Source: Spirochaetaceae bacterium
Lineage (GTDB): Bacteria; Spirochaetota; Spirochaetia; JABEVK01
Reading direction: 5' to 3'
DNA length: 27,442 bases
NCBI GenBank assembly: GCA_023265735.1
Contig: JAHFSN010000001.1
Location: forward strand, 1-27,442
Part shown: positions 1 through 8,133 of the stretch, piece by piece
Numbering within the stretch: position 1 is the stretch's first letter
How the letters are laid out: every line of letters starts with the position of its first letter
Program-made: the position numbers and the translations under genes
The notes under the pieces: generated by a model
The model's database searches: none
Seen by the model: only the letters and a program-made list of their open reading frames with translations
Told to the model about the DNA's origin: nothing

Positions 1-2
1 AA

Positions 3-1880
3 GAACGTCAGCGGCAGCTGGCCGAGGATCTCACCCGCAACGAAGGCCACGCCCAGGCCATCTCGGAAAAGAAGAAGGCCCTCGGCTCAGAACTCGACGC
101 CCGCAAGGCCGACAAAGACGCCCTAGCCGCGGCCCTCAAGGGCTGCCAGACCAACATCCAGGAGTTTGATACCTCAATCGAGACGGCCCGGTCCTCGGTG
201 GCGGCCCTGACCGAAGAGAAACTGAAGGGCGAAGAGCGCCTGCGGGTCCTCGAGGCCGACGACACCCGGCTCCAGGATGAACTGCGGCAGGTCACCGACC
301 ACCTCGTCCAGGAACTCGACCAGAAGCTCAAGGACGAAGGGTTTGCCTGGCACAAGCTTCCCCACCTCACCGAGCAGATGGAGGCGGCCCTGGGGTCGAT
401 CCAGGTCCTGGTTCGGGGACGAAGGGACCTGCTGACCAACGCCGCCGCGTCGAACTCGGTGCCCGGAGGCAACGTCCAGGCCTTCCACAAGCAGCTGGCC
501 GATTCCTTGGGGCAGGTACTGGAGCAGTTCGCCATTTTTGTCGACGGCTGGGAAACCTATCGCAAGGCGGTGCCCCGGTTCCTCGAGGACTTCCTCTCTC
601 CCAGCGGTATCATTACCCAACGGCGGACCCTGGAGGACGAGCTGGCCACCGTCAGGACCGAGGCCCAGTCCCAGAAGGACGAGCTCAAGCGTCTGACCGA
701 CGAGATCCAGCGGCTCGCCGCCGCCATCGAAGGCTACCGGAAGAACCTCGAAGACCTCCGGCTGGCCGAGGTCCGGATGCAGACCCAGCTGGCCGGGTTC
801 GAGGAGACCATTGGACGGCTCCAGCGGGACCTGGGCGAACAGGAGACCCTGCTGGCGACCAACCTGGCCGACCGCCACGCCATCGTTGGCAAGCAGGCGG
901 CCTGCACGGCCGAGCTGGGAACCTTGGCGAAGAAACTCGAGGAGAACGCCGTCCAGGAAAGGGCCCTCCGAGAAAAGCGGCAGGGGCTGGAAAAGGACCT
1001 CAGCGCCCGTAACCAGGCCCTGGCCGGGCGCCAGAAGGAACTCAAGGCCGGACAGGAGAACCTGGCGGCCATCCAGGCCGAGCGCGAGGAGCTCCACGTC
1101 CAGGCGGCCCAGGTGGCGGCCGAAATCAAGGCCGTCTTTGACGCCTTCCGCGACAAGCATTCCGTCGATCTTTCCGAATACGAAGCCGAAATCCAGGGAC
1201 AAGACACCGCCCTCGGGGACCTGCGGGAAACCCTCCATCAGAAGCGTGAGGAACTGCGTGTCCTGGGACAGGTCAACCTCATGGCCGTCGAGGAATTTGC
1301 CGAAATCGACGAACGGTTCGCCTTCCTCAACCAGCAGCTGACCGACCTGAAGAAGGCCAGGGAGGACCTCCACGAGGTGACCAAGGAGATCCGCCGGGAA
1401 TCGGCCGTCCTCTTCAACGAAACCTTCAACCAGATCCGAGAGAACTTCAACCTGACGTTCCGGAGGCTCTTCGGGGGGGGCAGGGCCGAACTTCGGCTTA
1501 CCGACCCCGAGCAGATCCTCGAGTCAGGCATTGAGATGCTCTGCCAGCCCCCCGGCAAGAAGCTCGAAAGCATCAATCTGCTTTCGGGCGGAGAAAAATC
1601 CATGACGGCGGTGGCCCTCCTGTTTGCCACCTTCCAGGTTCGGCCGTCGCCGTTCTGCATCCTCGACGAGATCGATGCGGCCCTGGACGAGAGCAACGTC
1701 GGCCGGTTCATCACTATGCTGGGTGAATTCGCGACCAAGAGCCAGTTCGTGGTTATCACGCACAATAAGAAGACAGTCACGGGGGCATCGACCCTGATCG
1801 GCGTCACCATGGAGAATCCAGGCATCTCCAAGATCATTGCCGTTCGCCTGGCCAATGCCCCCGAGAAGGTTGAGGCATGA
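3..1880 (+). CDS. smc: Chromosome segregation ATPase SMC, C-terminal part (5' end outside window)
   Basis: SMC dimers organise and segregate the chromosome with ScpA/ScpB. The frame is open from the left edge, so only the last 625 residues are visible: a long Glu/Lys/Gln-rich coiled coil, a central non-coil patch (about nt 400-640), a second coil, and the C-terminal ATPase lobe. The lobe has the ABC signature LLSGGEKSM (near visible residue 527), Walker B FCILDEIDAALDE (Asp near visible residue 555) and a VITHNKKT H-loop. The central patch sits where the hinge should be but does not show the usual Gly-rich SMC hinge pattern; it ends in an RRTLEDEL-type coil restart that looks like a normal hinge exit. 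The stop overlaps the next start as ATGA. The assignment is firm from the ATPase lobe; the internal ATG at 198 is not the real start. Confidence 0.96.
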   Translation, partial: ERQRQLAEDLTRNEGHAQAISEKKKALGSELDARKADKDALAAALKGCQTNIQEFDTSIETARSSVAALTEEKLKGEERLRVLEADDTRLQDELRQVTDHLVQELDQKLKDEGFAWHKLPHLTEQMEAALGSIQVLVRGRRDLLTNAAASNSVPGGNVQAFHKQLADSLGQVLEQFAIFVDGWETYRKAVPRFLEDFLSPSGIITQRRTLEDELATVRTEAQSQKDELKRLTDEIQRLAAAIEGYRKNLEDLRLAEVRMQTQLAGFEETIGRLQRDLGEQETLLATNLADRHAIVGKQAACTAELGTLAKKLEENAVQERALREKRQGLEKDLSARNQALAGRQKELKAGQENLAAIQAEREELHVQAAQVAAEIKAVFDAFRDKHSVDLSEYEAEIQGQDTALGDLRETLHQKREELRVLGQVNLMAVEEFAEIDERFAFLNQQLTDLKKAREDLHEVTKEIRRESAVLFNETFNQIRENFNLTFRRLFGGGRAELRLTDPEQILESGIEMLCQPPGKKLESINLLSGGEKSMTAVALLFATFQVRPSPFCILDEIDAALDESNVGRFITMLGEFATKSQFVVITHNKKTVTGASTLIGVTMENPGISKIIAVRLANAPEKVEA

Positions 1881-2281
1881 GCGCCCGCAGGAGGAGGGGG
1901 CCGCTGGTCAGCGGCAAGGAGTGGCGCCTCTTCTGGTTGATCGCCCTCGTCCTCGCGGTCTTGAGCGGCGGTGTCACAGCCCTGGCCACGTGGCTAGGCC
2001 GCCCGGAGGAACCCAAGAACCTCCTCCCGTCCCAAAGTCCTTTCAAGACAGACGTGGCGGACACCATCCCGACAAAGATCCGGCTCTCCGACTTCGACCT
2101 TCCGGCGCCCGGCGGCCAATGGCTGAGCAAACCGTGGCTCTACAGCCGCGAGGGGGGCGCCCGGGCTTGGTCTCAGGAAGAGATCTCGCCCTTCTGGACC
2201 CCCGTGGAGAAACTGCCCCTGGCCAACTTGCCCCAGGAAAACGAGAAGAAAATCCGCGAACTCCTGGACGGCGTCCGATGA
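1877..2281 (+). CDS. Small single-pass membrane protein of unknown function
   Basis: A 134-residue protein with a basic N-terminus (RRRRG), one hydrophobic segment at about residues 19-41 (LFWLIALVLAVLSGG...), and a soluble, proline-rich remainder with several Trp residues. Topology by the positive-inside rule would be N-in with about 90 residues outside the cytoplasm. Its start overlaps the smc stop (ATGA), with an AAGG/GAGG-like ribosome site inside the smc end, and its stop overlaps the next start in the same way. It is therefore very likely translated with smc and the following lipoprotein. I do not recognise a named family. The sandwich between smc and a lipoprotein suggests an envelope role, but that is inference only. 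Confidence 0.8.
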   Translation: MSARRRRGPLVSGKEWRLFWLIALVLAVLSGGVTALATWLGRPEEPKNLLPSQSPFKTDVADTIPTKIRLSDFDLPAPGGQWLSKPWLYSREGGARAWSQEEISPFWTPVEKLPLANLPQENEKKIRELLDGVR

Positions 2282-3720
2282 GACGGGCCCTGGTTCTCGT
2301 GCTGGTCGTCTTGACCGCCTGTGCCACGGCAAGCGGCCCCAGGACGACGGCCCCGGCGCCCCAGGTCCCGCCCGAGAATTCGGTCAGCTATCCTCTCCCG
2401 ACGGCTCCTTGGCCCCTACGCTCCTCGACGGTCAGCCGCCAGGCCCCCGCCTTGGTTCATTCCTGGCCCAAACCCTCCTTTCAGAAGCCGGCCTTGGTGG
2501 TCTCGGCCGTGACCAAGCCCCTGTCGGAGCTTCCGCTTCCCGAGGTCCGCATTCTCCCCCTCAAATTGACGCCCGTTTCCCGTTCCTGGCCGTCCGTTTC
2601 CCAGGAAAAAACCCCTGTTCCCCTGGCGGAACCTGCGGCTCCGGTCCTCCCTATGCCGAAGGCGGCTGCCATGACCGCTGCGGCTGCGAAAGCGAAACCC
2701 AAGGCTCCCGCCACGGTTCCCGCCGTAGGGCAACCCGGCACCAAACCCGTTGCCACGCCTCCCGGCACCGCGGCGGCGACGGCCTCACTTCTCCCCCAGG
2801 CTCCTCCGACCCAGGGACAGGACTTCCGGTGGCAGGATGTGAATGCGGTGGCCGGCGACGCGGTGACCCTGCATTTCGACCGTTCCAACTGGCTCTACAT
2901 GGACAGCCCCTCCCAGCAGAAGGCCGTGGGCTTCCAAGCTATCTCCCGGGACAAGGACGCGACGACCTTCCAGTTCAAGCCGACAACGCCCGGACAGTAC
3001 GTCCTCGAGTTTCAGCGCCAAGATCTGGTCAACCAAACCACGGACTCCCGAAAGGTTCGGCTCATGGTCGTGGCCCCGGGGACCCGCACTTCCACCACGG
3101 GAACGGCCGTCGCTCCCCAGACGACGTCGGGTCCCCAGGGCGACCCCTTGGAGGCCAGCCGTCAATTGGCCGCAGCGGGCAAGACATCGGAAGCCATTCA
3201 GAGGCTCCTTCAGTCCTACAAAGCCGACGACACCCGGATGAACCTCGAGCTCGCCCGGCTTCTGGATCAGACGGGCCAGGGCGAGCAGGCCTTGGGATAC
3301 CTCGAAAGAAACCTCACCGTTCCCGGACCCGACTTTCAGGGAACCCTCGACCTGGGGACGAAGTTGGCGGCCCAAGCCCCGGAGAAGCGCCTTCCCACCT
3401 ACGCCCATCTCTGGCTCACGGGAACCAAACCGCCCGCGGAAGACCTCTACCTGCAGGTCTTTCAAGGCCTCCGCACCCTAAAGGGATCCACGCTGGCCCA
3501 GGAGTGGTCTCGAAAATACCCGCTTTGGTACCCGGCCCCGCAGTTCCGCGACGGGTACCTGTTCCAACTGGGTCAGCTTCTGGAAGCCCCGGGGGAGGGC
3601 CGCAACATCCAGGCGGCCTGGAAGGCCTACGACGAGATTGTCCAGAATTTTCCCCTGAGTCCCTACTGGAAATCGGCGGGCGAAAGGGCGGCGTCCCTCA
3701 ATCGGCATTTCCTTCATTAG
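2278..3720 (+). CDS. Lipoprotein with TPR-like C-terminal region
   Basis: A 480-residue protein. The start at 2278 is chosen because it overlaps the upstream stop (ATGA) and gives a clean lipoprotein signal: MRR, a hydrophobic core VLVLVVLT and lipobox LTAC, with the Cys at about residue 14. Residues about 20-180 are low-complexity Pro/Ala/Thr/Lys linker. A folded segment at about 180-270 (DVNAVAGDAVTLHF... LEFQRQDL) alternates hydrophobic residues like a beta-sandwich. Residues about 295 to the end are helical and TPR-like (LAAAGKTSEAIQRLLQ, LLDQTGQGEQALGYLE, AAWKAYDEIVQNFPLSPYW). It probably sits on the periplasmic side of the envelope as a scaffold. I do not recognise a named family. Another frame is open at 2409-3776, but it lacks a start context and has unstructured Gly/Pro/Arg-rich composition. 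Confidence 0.82.
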   Translation: MRRALVLVLVVLTACATASGPRTTAPAPQVPPENSVSYPLPTAPWPLRSSTVSRQAPALVHSWPKPSFQKPALVVSAVTKPLSELPLPEVRILPLKLTPVSRSWPSVSQEKTPVPLAEPAAPVLPMPKAAAMTAAAAKAKPKAPATVPAVGQPGTKPVATPPGTAAATASLLPQAPPTQGQDFRWQDVNAVAGDAVTLHFDRSNWLYMDSPSQQKAVGFQAISRDKDATTFQFKPTTPGQYVLEFQRQDLVNQTTDSRKVRLMVVAPGTRTSTTGTAVAPQTTSGPQGDPLEASRQLAAAGKTSEAIQRLLQSYKADDTRMNLELARLLDQTGQGEQALGYLERNLTVPGPDFQGTLDLGTKLAAQAPEKRLPTYAHLWLTGTKPPAEDLYLQVFQGLRTLKGSTLAQEWSRKYPLWYPAPQFRDGYLFQLGQLLEAPGEGRNIQAAWKAYDEIVQNFPLSPYWKSAGERAASLNRHFLH

Positions 3721-3747
3721 CCGACACATCCGGCCCTCCGGGGCGGA

Positions 3748-3777
3748 TTGACCAACAACCCGGCGCCATACTATAAC
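3748..3777 (+). promoter_or_regulatory. Sigma70-type promoter of the ffh operon
   Basis: TTGACC at 3748-3753 and TATAAC at 3772-3777 are separated by 18 bp. The ffh ATG starts at 3787, only 9 nt after the -10 box, so transcription is predicted to begin about 0-4 nt before the start codon. No Shine-Dalgarno-like purine stretch lies between 3778 and 3786. This supports both the start choice for ffh and a near-leaderless mRNA. Confidence 0.72.
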
Positions 3778-3786
3778 TTTCCAGTT

Positions 3787-5121
3787 ATGTTTGACGGTTT
3801 GACCAGCAAATTCTCCGATATCGTTCGCGGTCTTTCGGGCAAGGCCACCATCTCCGAGAAGAATATTCAGGACATGGTGGAGGAAATCAAGGTTGCCCTC
3901 CTCGAGGCCGACGTCAATCTCAGGGTGGTTCGCCGGTTCGTCAACCAGACCATGGAAGAGGCCCGGGGCGCCCTGGTGGTCCGGACCGTCAACCCCGGCC
4001 AGCAGTTTGTCAAAATTCTTCACGACCGCATGGTCAAGCTCCTGGGGGACGAGAATCAGGCCCTCGAGCTCCGGGGTCCCGATGTGGTCAGCCCCATTCT
4101 GTTCCTGGGGCTGCAGGGGGCAGGAAAGACCACGACCGTGGCCAAGCTGGCGGCCCGGCTTAAAAAGGAAGGACGGAAGGTCCTCCTGGTCGCCGCCGAC
4201 CTTCAGCGCCCGGCCGCTGTGGACCAGCTGACCTACCTGGCCCAGTCCGTCGGGGTCGAAATCTTCAAAGAAGACTCCAAGAACCCGGTTTCGGTCGTCA
4301 AGAACGCCCTCAAATACGCCCAGAAGAACCAGTTCAACGCGGTTTTGATCGACACCGCGGGGCGGCTTCAGGTCGACGAGACCCTCATGGACGAACTCGT
4401 CCAGATCAAGAAGGCCTGTGACCCAGCCGAATGTCTTCTCGTGGCCGATGCCATGACGGGCCAAAATGCCGTCGAGATTGCCCAAGCGTTTGAAGAGAAG
4501 GTGGGGCTCACCGGTATCATCCTCACCAAGTTCGATTCCGACACCCGGGGCGGGGCGGCCCTCTCCCTCAAGTCCATCACAGGACGGCCGATCAAGTTCG
4601 TGGGCGTCGGGGAGAAGATCGAGAACCTCGATCCCTTTCATCCGGACCGGTTCGCCAACCGGATTCTGGGCATGGGCGACGTTGTCTCACTGGTGGAGAA
4701 GGCCCAAGAATCCTTTGACGCCCACGAAGCCGAGAAGCTCCAGAATCGAATGGCCGGGGGAATCTTCACCCTTGAGGACTATTTCGACCAGTTCAAGAGG
4801 GTCAGGAAGATGGGGTCCATGCAGTCGCTGCTCGCGATGATCCCAGGCATGTCGGGCCAGCTCGACGCCGGTGCGGTGGACGAGGTGGCGCTCAAGCGCG
4901 AAGAGGCCATCCTCTCGTCGATGACGAAGAAGGAACGCCGGAACCACTTGATCCTCGGCCCCGGCCGAAGAAAAAGAATCGCCGGCGGCTCGGGGACGAC
5001 GATCTACGACGTCAACCAGCTCGTGAAGAAGTTCGAGAAGACCAAACTGATGATGAAAAAAGTCGCCAAGAACAAAGGCATGCAAAATCAGATGATGCAG
5101 CAGTTTGGCGGAATGAAATAG
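3787..5121 (+). CDS. ffh: Signal recognition particle protein Ffh (SRP54 GTPase)
   Basis: Binds 4.5S/SRP RNA and signal peptides of nascent membrane proteins and delivers ribosomes to FtsY. The 444-residue protein has the helical N domain (MFDGLTSKFSDIVRGL...), then the GTPase G domain: P-loop GLQGAGKT at 108-115, an RPAA motif, DTAGR at 189-193, and TKFD at 247-250 (the family usually has TKLD) followed by a DTRGGAAL closing loop. The Met-rich M domain follows (MGSMQSLLAMIPGM, and a C-terminal tail rich in MMKK/MQNQMMQQ). ATG 3787 is chosen over the upstream in-frame TTG at 3748 because that TTG is the -35 box, and Ffh proteins normally begin MF(D/E)xL. First gene of the SRP/ribosome operon; rpsP follows after 14 nt. 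Confidence 0.98.
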   Translation: MFDGLTSKFSDIVRGLSGKATISEKNIQDMVEEIKVALLEADVNLRVVRRFVNQTMEEARGALVVRTVNPGQQFVKILHDRMVKLLGDENQALELRGPDVVSPILFLGLQGAGKTTTVAKLAARLKKEGRKVLLVAADLQRPAAVDQLTYLAQSVGVEIFKEDSKNPVSVVKNALKYAQKNQFNAVLIDTAGRLQVDETLMDELVQIKKACDPAECLLVADAMTGQNAVEIAQAFEEKVGLTGIILTKFDSDTRGGAALSLKSITGRPIKFVGVGEKIENLDPFHPDRFANRILGMGDVVSLVEKAQESFDAHEAEKLQNRMAGGIFTLEDYFDQFKRVRKMGSMQSLLAMIPGMSGQLDAGAVDEVALKREEAILSSMTKKERRNHLILGPGRRKRIAGGSGTTIYDVNQLVKKFEKTKLMMKKVAKNKGMQNQMMQQFGGMK

Positions 5122-5135
5122 GATAAGGAGGAAGC

Positions 5136-5384
5136 ATGGCAGTTTCCATTCGCCTGAAGAGATTCGGCGCTAAAAAGAGACCGTACTACCGGATCGTGGT
5201 GACCAACTCCACGTCGCCGCGCGACGGTCGGACCATTGAAGAGGTGGGATTCTACCACCCCGTTGAGAAAGAAAATCAGTTCAGCTTCAAGGCTGATCGG
5301 ATCAAGGAATGGGTGTCGAAGGGCGCCCAGGTTTCCACGACCGTGAGGAGTCTGCTCAACAAGAGTCAGTTCTTCTTAGGTTGA
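5136..5384 (+). CDS. rpsP: 30S ribosomal protein S16
   Basis: An 82-residue S16, a small-subunit assembly protein. The N-terminus MAVSIRLKRFGAKKRPYYRI is diagnostic, followed by SPRDGR and EEVGFY. It has the usual short bacterial length. A strong Shine-Dalgarno (AAGGAGG, ending about 7 nt before the ATG) contrasts with the SD-less ffh start at the head of the operon. The ffh-rpsP-khpA-rimM-trmD-rplS order is the common bacterial arrangement linking ribosome maturation with tRNA methylation. Confidence 0.98.
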   Translation: MAVSIRLKRFGAKKRPYYRIVVTNSTSPRDGRTIEEVGFYHPVEKENQFSFKADRIKEWVSKGAQVSTTVRSLLNKSQFFLG

Positions 5385-5403
5385 GCCGAAAGGGAGATTC
5401 GTT

Positions 5404-5637
5404 GTGGAAAAAGACCTCGTAGAATACATCGCTAAGACTTTGGTTGATGATCCTTCGGAAGTTCTCGTCAATCAGATTGAAGGCGAAAAATCTACGATCC
5501 TCGAGCTGAGAGTCGCGCCCGAAGATCTGGGTAAAGTGATCGGCAAGCACGGCCGCATCGCCAAGGCCATTAGGACTGTCCTCAGCGCCTCGTCCACGAA
5601 GACGGGAAAACGGGTTGTTTTGGAGATTTTGGACTGA
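5404..5637 (+). CDS. khpA: KH-domain RNA-binding protein KhpA (YlqC family)
   Basis: A 77-residue single KH domain with the GxxG-type RNA-binding loop in VIGKHGRIAKAIRTVL (about residues 46-61). The family binds structured RNAs, often with partner KhpB, and affects cell division and small-RNA networks in Firmicutes. Its location between rpsP and rimM is the conserved one. Start is GTG at 5404, with a GGGAG-like ribosome site about 8-10 nt upstream. No alternative ATG keeps the full domain. Confidence 0.94.
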   Translation: MEKDLVEYIAKTLVDDPSEVLVNQIEGEKSTILELRVAPEDLGKVIGKHGRIAKAIRTVLSASSTKTGKRVVLEILD

Positions 5638-5645
5638 GCCCGTCG

Positions 5646-6140
5646 TTGGTCGCCATCGGAAGGATTCGGACCAGCCACGGTGTCCGCGGTGAGATGAAGG
5701 TCCTCAGCTACTCGGGGGTCTTTGACCACTTCGAGAAGCTCCAGGCCGTCGAACTCCGCAAGGGGTTGGTCGAGAAGCGGCTTCAGGTGGAATCGTTCCG
5801 CTGGGTGGGGGAGAACCTCCTCCTCAAGTTTGCGGGCATCGATTCGCCCGAAGCGGCCAAGCTCCTGGCCGACTTTGAGATTTGGGTGACCCGGGACCAA
5901 GCGGCCCCGTTGGAAGAAGGGGAGGTTTACCTTTCCGACTTGGTGGGTTGTTCCTTAGTTTTCGCTGGAGAAACCAAGGGACAAATCACCGGATACTTGG
6001 AAGGTGCGTCGAAGATCTTGCTGGAAGTCGATAAGACCTCTGGGGGAACCTGCATCGTACCTTTCCAGGACGTATATCTGGGAGACATTGACTTAACCGG
6101 TCGAACCGTCGAACTGAAGGTAGATTGGATTCTGGAATGA
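5646..6140 (+). CDS. rimM: Ribosome maturation factor RimM
   Basis: A 16S rRNA processing and 30S assembly factor that works with S19. The 164-residue protein has the RimM N-terminal beta-barrel opening VAIGRIRTSHGVRGEMKVL and a PRC-barrel half with LSDLVGCSLVF, IVPFQDVYLGDIDL and a WILE-type terminus. The only plausible start in frame is TTG 5646, 8 nt after the khpA stop. There is no convincing Shine-Dalgarno, so translation is probably coupled to khpA. Length and ends match the family. Confidence 0.95.
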   Translation: MVAIGRIRTSHGVRGEMKVLSYSGVFDHFEKLQAVELRKGLVEKRLQVESFRWVGENLLLKFAGIDSPEAAKLLADFEIWVTRDQAAPLEEGEVYLSDLVGCSLVFAGETKGQITGYLEGASKILLEVDKTSGGTCIVPFQDVYLGDIDLTGRTVELKVDWILE

Positions 6141-6153
6141 ACGGAGTCTGGCT

Positions 6154-6837
6154 GTGAAGTTCACGGTATTGAGCTTGTTTCCCGAGATTTTGGACGGCTA
6201 TTTTCAGAGTTCGCTCATGAAAAAGGCCGTTGAGCGGGGATTGATCACCGTAGAGTTTGTGAACATCCGGGATTTTGCCCAGGACAAGCACAAGACCTGC
6301 GATGACATTCCCTATGGCGGTGGTGCTGGTATGGTCCTCAAGCCGGAACCTCTGGCCATGGCCCTGGATTCTGTGGGGGCAGGTCAGAAAAGGACCCTCT
6401 ATCCTACACCGTCAGGCCGGCTGTTCAACCAGCCGACTGCCCGGGAGTTGGCAAAGGAAGACGAGCTTGTCTTCATTTGCGGACGCTATGAGGGGATTGA
6501 TCAGCGGATCATCGACGAGTATGTCGATGATGAGCTCTCTATTGGGGACTATGTCCTGTCCTCGGGAGAGATCGCCTCGCTGGTCATCATCGATGCGGTT
6601 TACCGCCTGCGTGAAGGGGTCATCAAGGCTAGAAGCCTCGAAGAAGAAAGCTTCTCCGACGGGTTCTTGCTCGAATACCCCCAGTACACCAGGCCCGAAG
6701 TGTTCCGGGAACGGTCGGTTCCCGAGGTGCTCCTTTCGGGGCATCACAAGAACATTGAAGTCTGGAGGCGGGAGATGAGCGTCGAAAAAACAAAACGTTT
6801 GCGGCCCGACCTGCTGGAGAAATCCACGTCGGACTGA
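6154..6837 (+). CDS. trmD: tRNA (guanine-N1)-methyltransferase TrmD
   Basis: Makes m1G37 in tRNAs reading CNN/proline codons from S-adenosylmethionine, preventing +1 frameshifting. The 227-residue protein starts with KFTVLSLFPEILDGYF and contains DDIPYGGGAGMVLKPEP, the SPOUT knot FICGRYEGIDQRIID, and DDELSIGDYVLSSGE, whose Asp belongs to the catalytic region. Start is GTG 6154 with GGAG 8 nt upstream. It lies 13 nt after rimM and 32 nt before rplS. Full length for the family. Confidence 0.98.
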   Translation: MKFTVLSLFPEILDGYFQSSLMKKAVERGLITVEFVNIRDFAQDKHKTCDDIPYGGGAGMVLKPEPLAMALDSVGAGQKRTLYPTPSGRLFNQPTARELAKEDELVFICGRYEGIDQRIIDEYVDDELSIGDYVLSSGEIASLVIIDAVYRLREGVIKARSLEEESFSDGFLLEYPQYTRPEVFRERSVPEVLLSGHHKNIEVWRREMSVEKTKRLRPDLLEKSTSD

Positions 6838-6869
6838 ACTGGGACACAGAAACTGTTTAGGAGGATCCC

Positions 6870-7232
6870 ATGGATCTGATTAAGTCCATCGAAGCGACAC
6901 AGCTTCGGGAAATCACCCCGTTCCGAATCGGAGATTTGGTGCGGGTTCACTTCAAGATCGTTGAAGGCAAGACAGAACGGGTGCAGGTCTACGAAGGGAC
7001 CGTCATTGCGATGCAGAACAGCGGGATCCGCAAGAGCTTCACCGTGCGGAAGATCTCGTTCGGCGTCGGCGTCGAGCGGGTGTTCCCCTTCCATTCGCCC
7101 CGGATCGATCACCTGGAAATGGTAAGGCCAGGTCGGGTTCGACGGTCCAAGCTGTACTATCTCCGCGACCGCGTCGGCAAGTCGGCTAAGGTCAAGGAAC
7201 TCATCAAGAAGAAAGCGGCTGCGGCGGAATAA
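6870..7232 (+). CDS. rplS: 50S ribosomal protein L19
   Basis: A large-subunit protein at the 30S/50S interface. The 120-residue sequence has the L19 hallmarks PFRIGDLVRVHFKIVEG, RVQVYEGTVIA, SFTVRKISFGVGVERVFP and the basic end VRRSKLYYLRDRVGKSAK. AGGAGG lies about 6 nt before the ATG. It is the last gene of the operon; an intrinsic terminator follows 42 nt later. Confidence 0.98.
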   Translation: MDLIKSIEATQLREITPFRIGDLVRVHFKIVEGKTERVQVYEGTVIAMQNSGIRKSFTVRKISFGVGVERVFPFHSPRIDHLEMVRPGRVRRSKLYYLRDRVGKSAKVKELIKKKAAAAE

Positions 7233-7274
7233 GTTCCGTTGGAAATCGCAGGTTCATCCCTCGGTTTCATTTCC

Positions 7275-7321
7275 ATCCCCCGGGCTGGTCTGAACTTCAG
7301 GCCAACGGGGGATTTTTTTTT
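7275..7321 (+). terminator. Intrinsic terminator after rplS
   Basis: ATCCCCCG (7275-7282) pairs with CGGGGGAT (7306-7313), with a shorter GGC/GCC pair inside the loop. A run of nine T follows (7313-7321). It ends the ribosomal operon. The T-run stops only 5 nt before the start codon of the next gene. Confidence 0.9.
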
Positions 7322-7326
7322 CTGCC

Positions 7327-8133
7327 GTGGTCGTCTCCCGGCAGGGGCCCGACCAATGGACCCTCCAGGTCGATGGACGCCCCTGGACCGTCGTCACCAC
7401 CCTGAGCCTCCAACCCGGCGATGTCCTCCGACTCAGGAAAGACCCCCAGCTTCCGGGGAGATGGATCGTTCAGGAAAGCCTCCCCCATGCCGCGGGTCCC
7501 GAGTCGCGAAACCTCTCTCCCCTGGCGGCCGCCTTCGTCACCAGGGGATTGCCCTTGGTGCAGGAGAAGCTTGACGCCTGGCAGCGGTGGCTCGACCGCC
7601 ACGACGGTCCCCTGGACAAAGAGGGATGGGCGGCGTCGCTGGAAGCCCGGGGGCAGGGCCCCCTGGACAGTCTTTCCGAGAACCTCCAGCCTTGGCTGAC
7701 TTGGCAATCCGCCCTGGAGAGGGGGGAGAGCCCTCCGGCTCCCGGCGACGAGGAGATCTGGGACCTGTGGAATTCGCGCAAGGCGGCCGCGGGCGACCCT
7801 TGGCTGGTCCAGGTGGTCCACTGGGAGCATGAAGGACACCACGATTCGGGACTCCTCCAGGCCCATTTCCACCCCCAGAGGCAGTTGATCGACCTCTGGA
7901 ACCTGACGGCGGCACCGAACGGAACACCGCTGCGGGTGGAAGCCAAGTGCCGCCCAGGAGGCCTCGCCCTGGCGTTGCAGTTCTTTCGGGACGAGGACCT
8001 CCAGAGGTGGACAGCCCAAGCGGTGGACTGGAACTCAGCCCTCTCGAGCCCGGAATTTCTCGTCACACTCTCGGTGGAACAGCCTGGCTCCCCCGCAGCC
8101 CCGTGGAAAGGGGGGATCAATGTCGTCATCTAG
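7327..8133 (+). CDS. Probable FliK-like protein (YlqG-type, upstream of FlhB-like)
   Basis: A 268-residue protein. Start is GTG 7327: the frame is closed by a stop at 7291 and the conserved-looking N-terminal barrel (WTLQVDGRPWTVVTTLSLQPGD) begins at once, leaving no later start. The C-terminal ~100 residues (LWNLTAAPNGTPLRVEAKC, ALALQFFRDEDLQRWTAQAVDW, FLVTLSVEQPG, ending GGINVVI) resemble the pattern of the FliK hook-length-control C-terminal domain. That fits its partner: the next gene is an FlhB C-terminal homologue, and Bacillus carries a comparable ylqG-ylqH pair near trmD-rplS. Its role is likely flagellar or type III export accessory, but similarity is judged by eye and weak. No Shine-Dalgarno; the start lies 5 nt after the terminator T-run. 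Confidence 0.7.
   Translation: MVVSRQGPDQWTLQVDGRPWTVVTTLSLQPGDVLRLRKDPQLPGRWIVQESLPHAAGPESRNLSPLAAAFVTRGLPLVQEKLDAWQRWLDRHDGPLDKEGWAASLEARGQGPLDSLSENLQPWLTWQSALERGESPPAPGDEEIWDLWNSRKAAAGDPWLVQVVHWEHEGHHDSGLLQAHFHPQRQLIDLWNLTAAPNGTPLRVEAKCRPGGLALALQFFRDEDLQRWTAQAVDWNSALSSPEFLVTLSVEQPGSPAAPWKGGINVVI

Noticed and set aside
174..1373. 399-aa antisense open frame within smc
   Set aside because: Leu/Gly/Val-rich mirror of the SMC coiled coil.
2409..3776. 455-aa open frame overlapping the lipoprotein gene on the same strand
   Set aside because: Gly/Pro/Arg-rich without folds, no start context. The other frame has a lipobox, TPR-like repeats and ATGA coupling.
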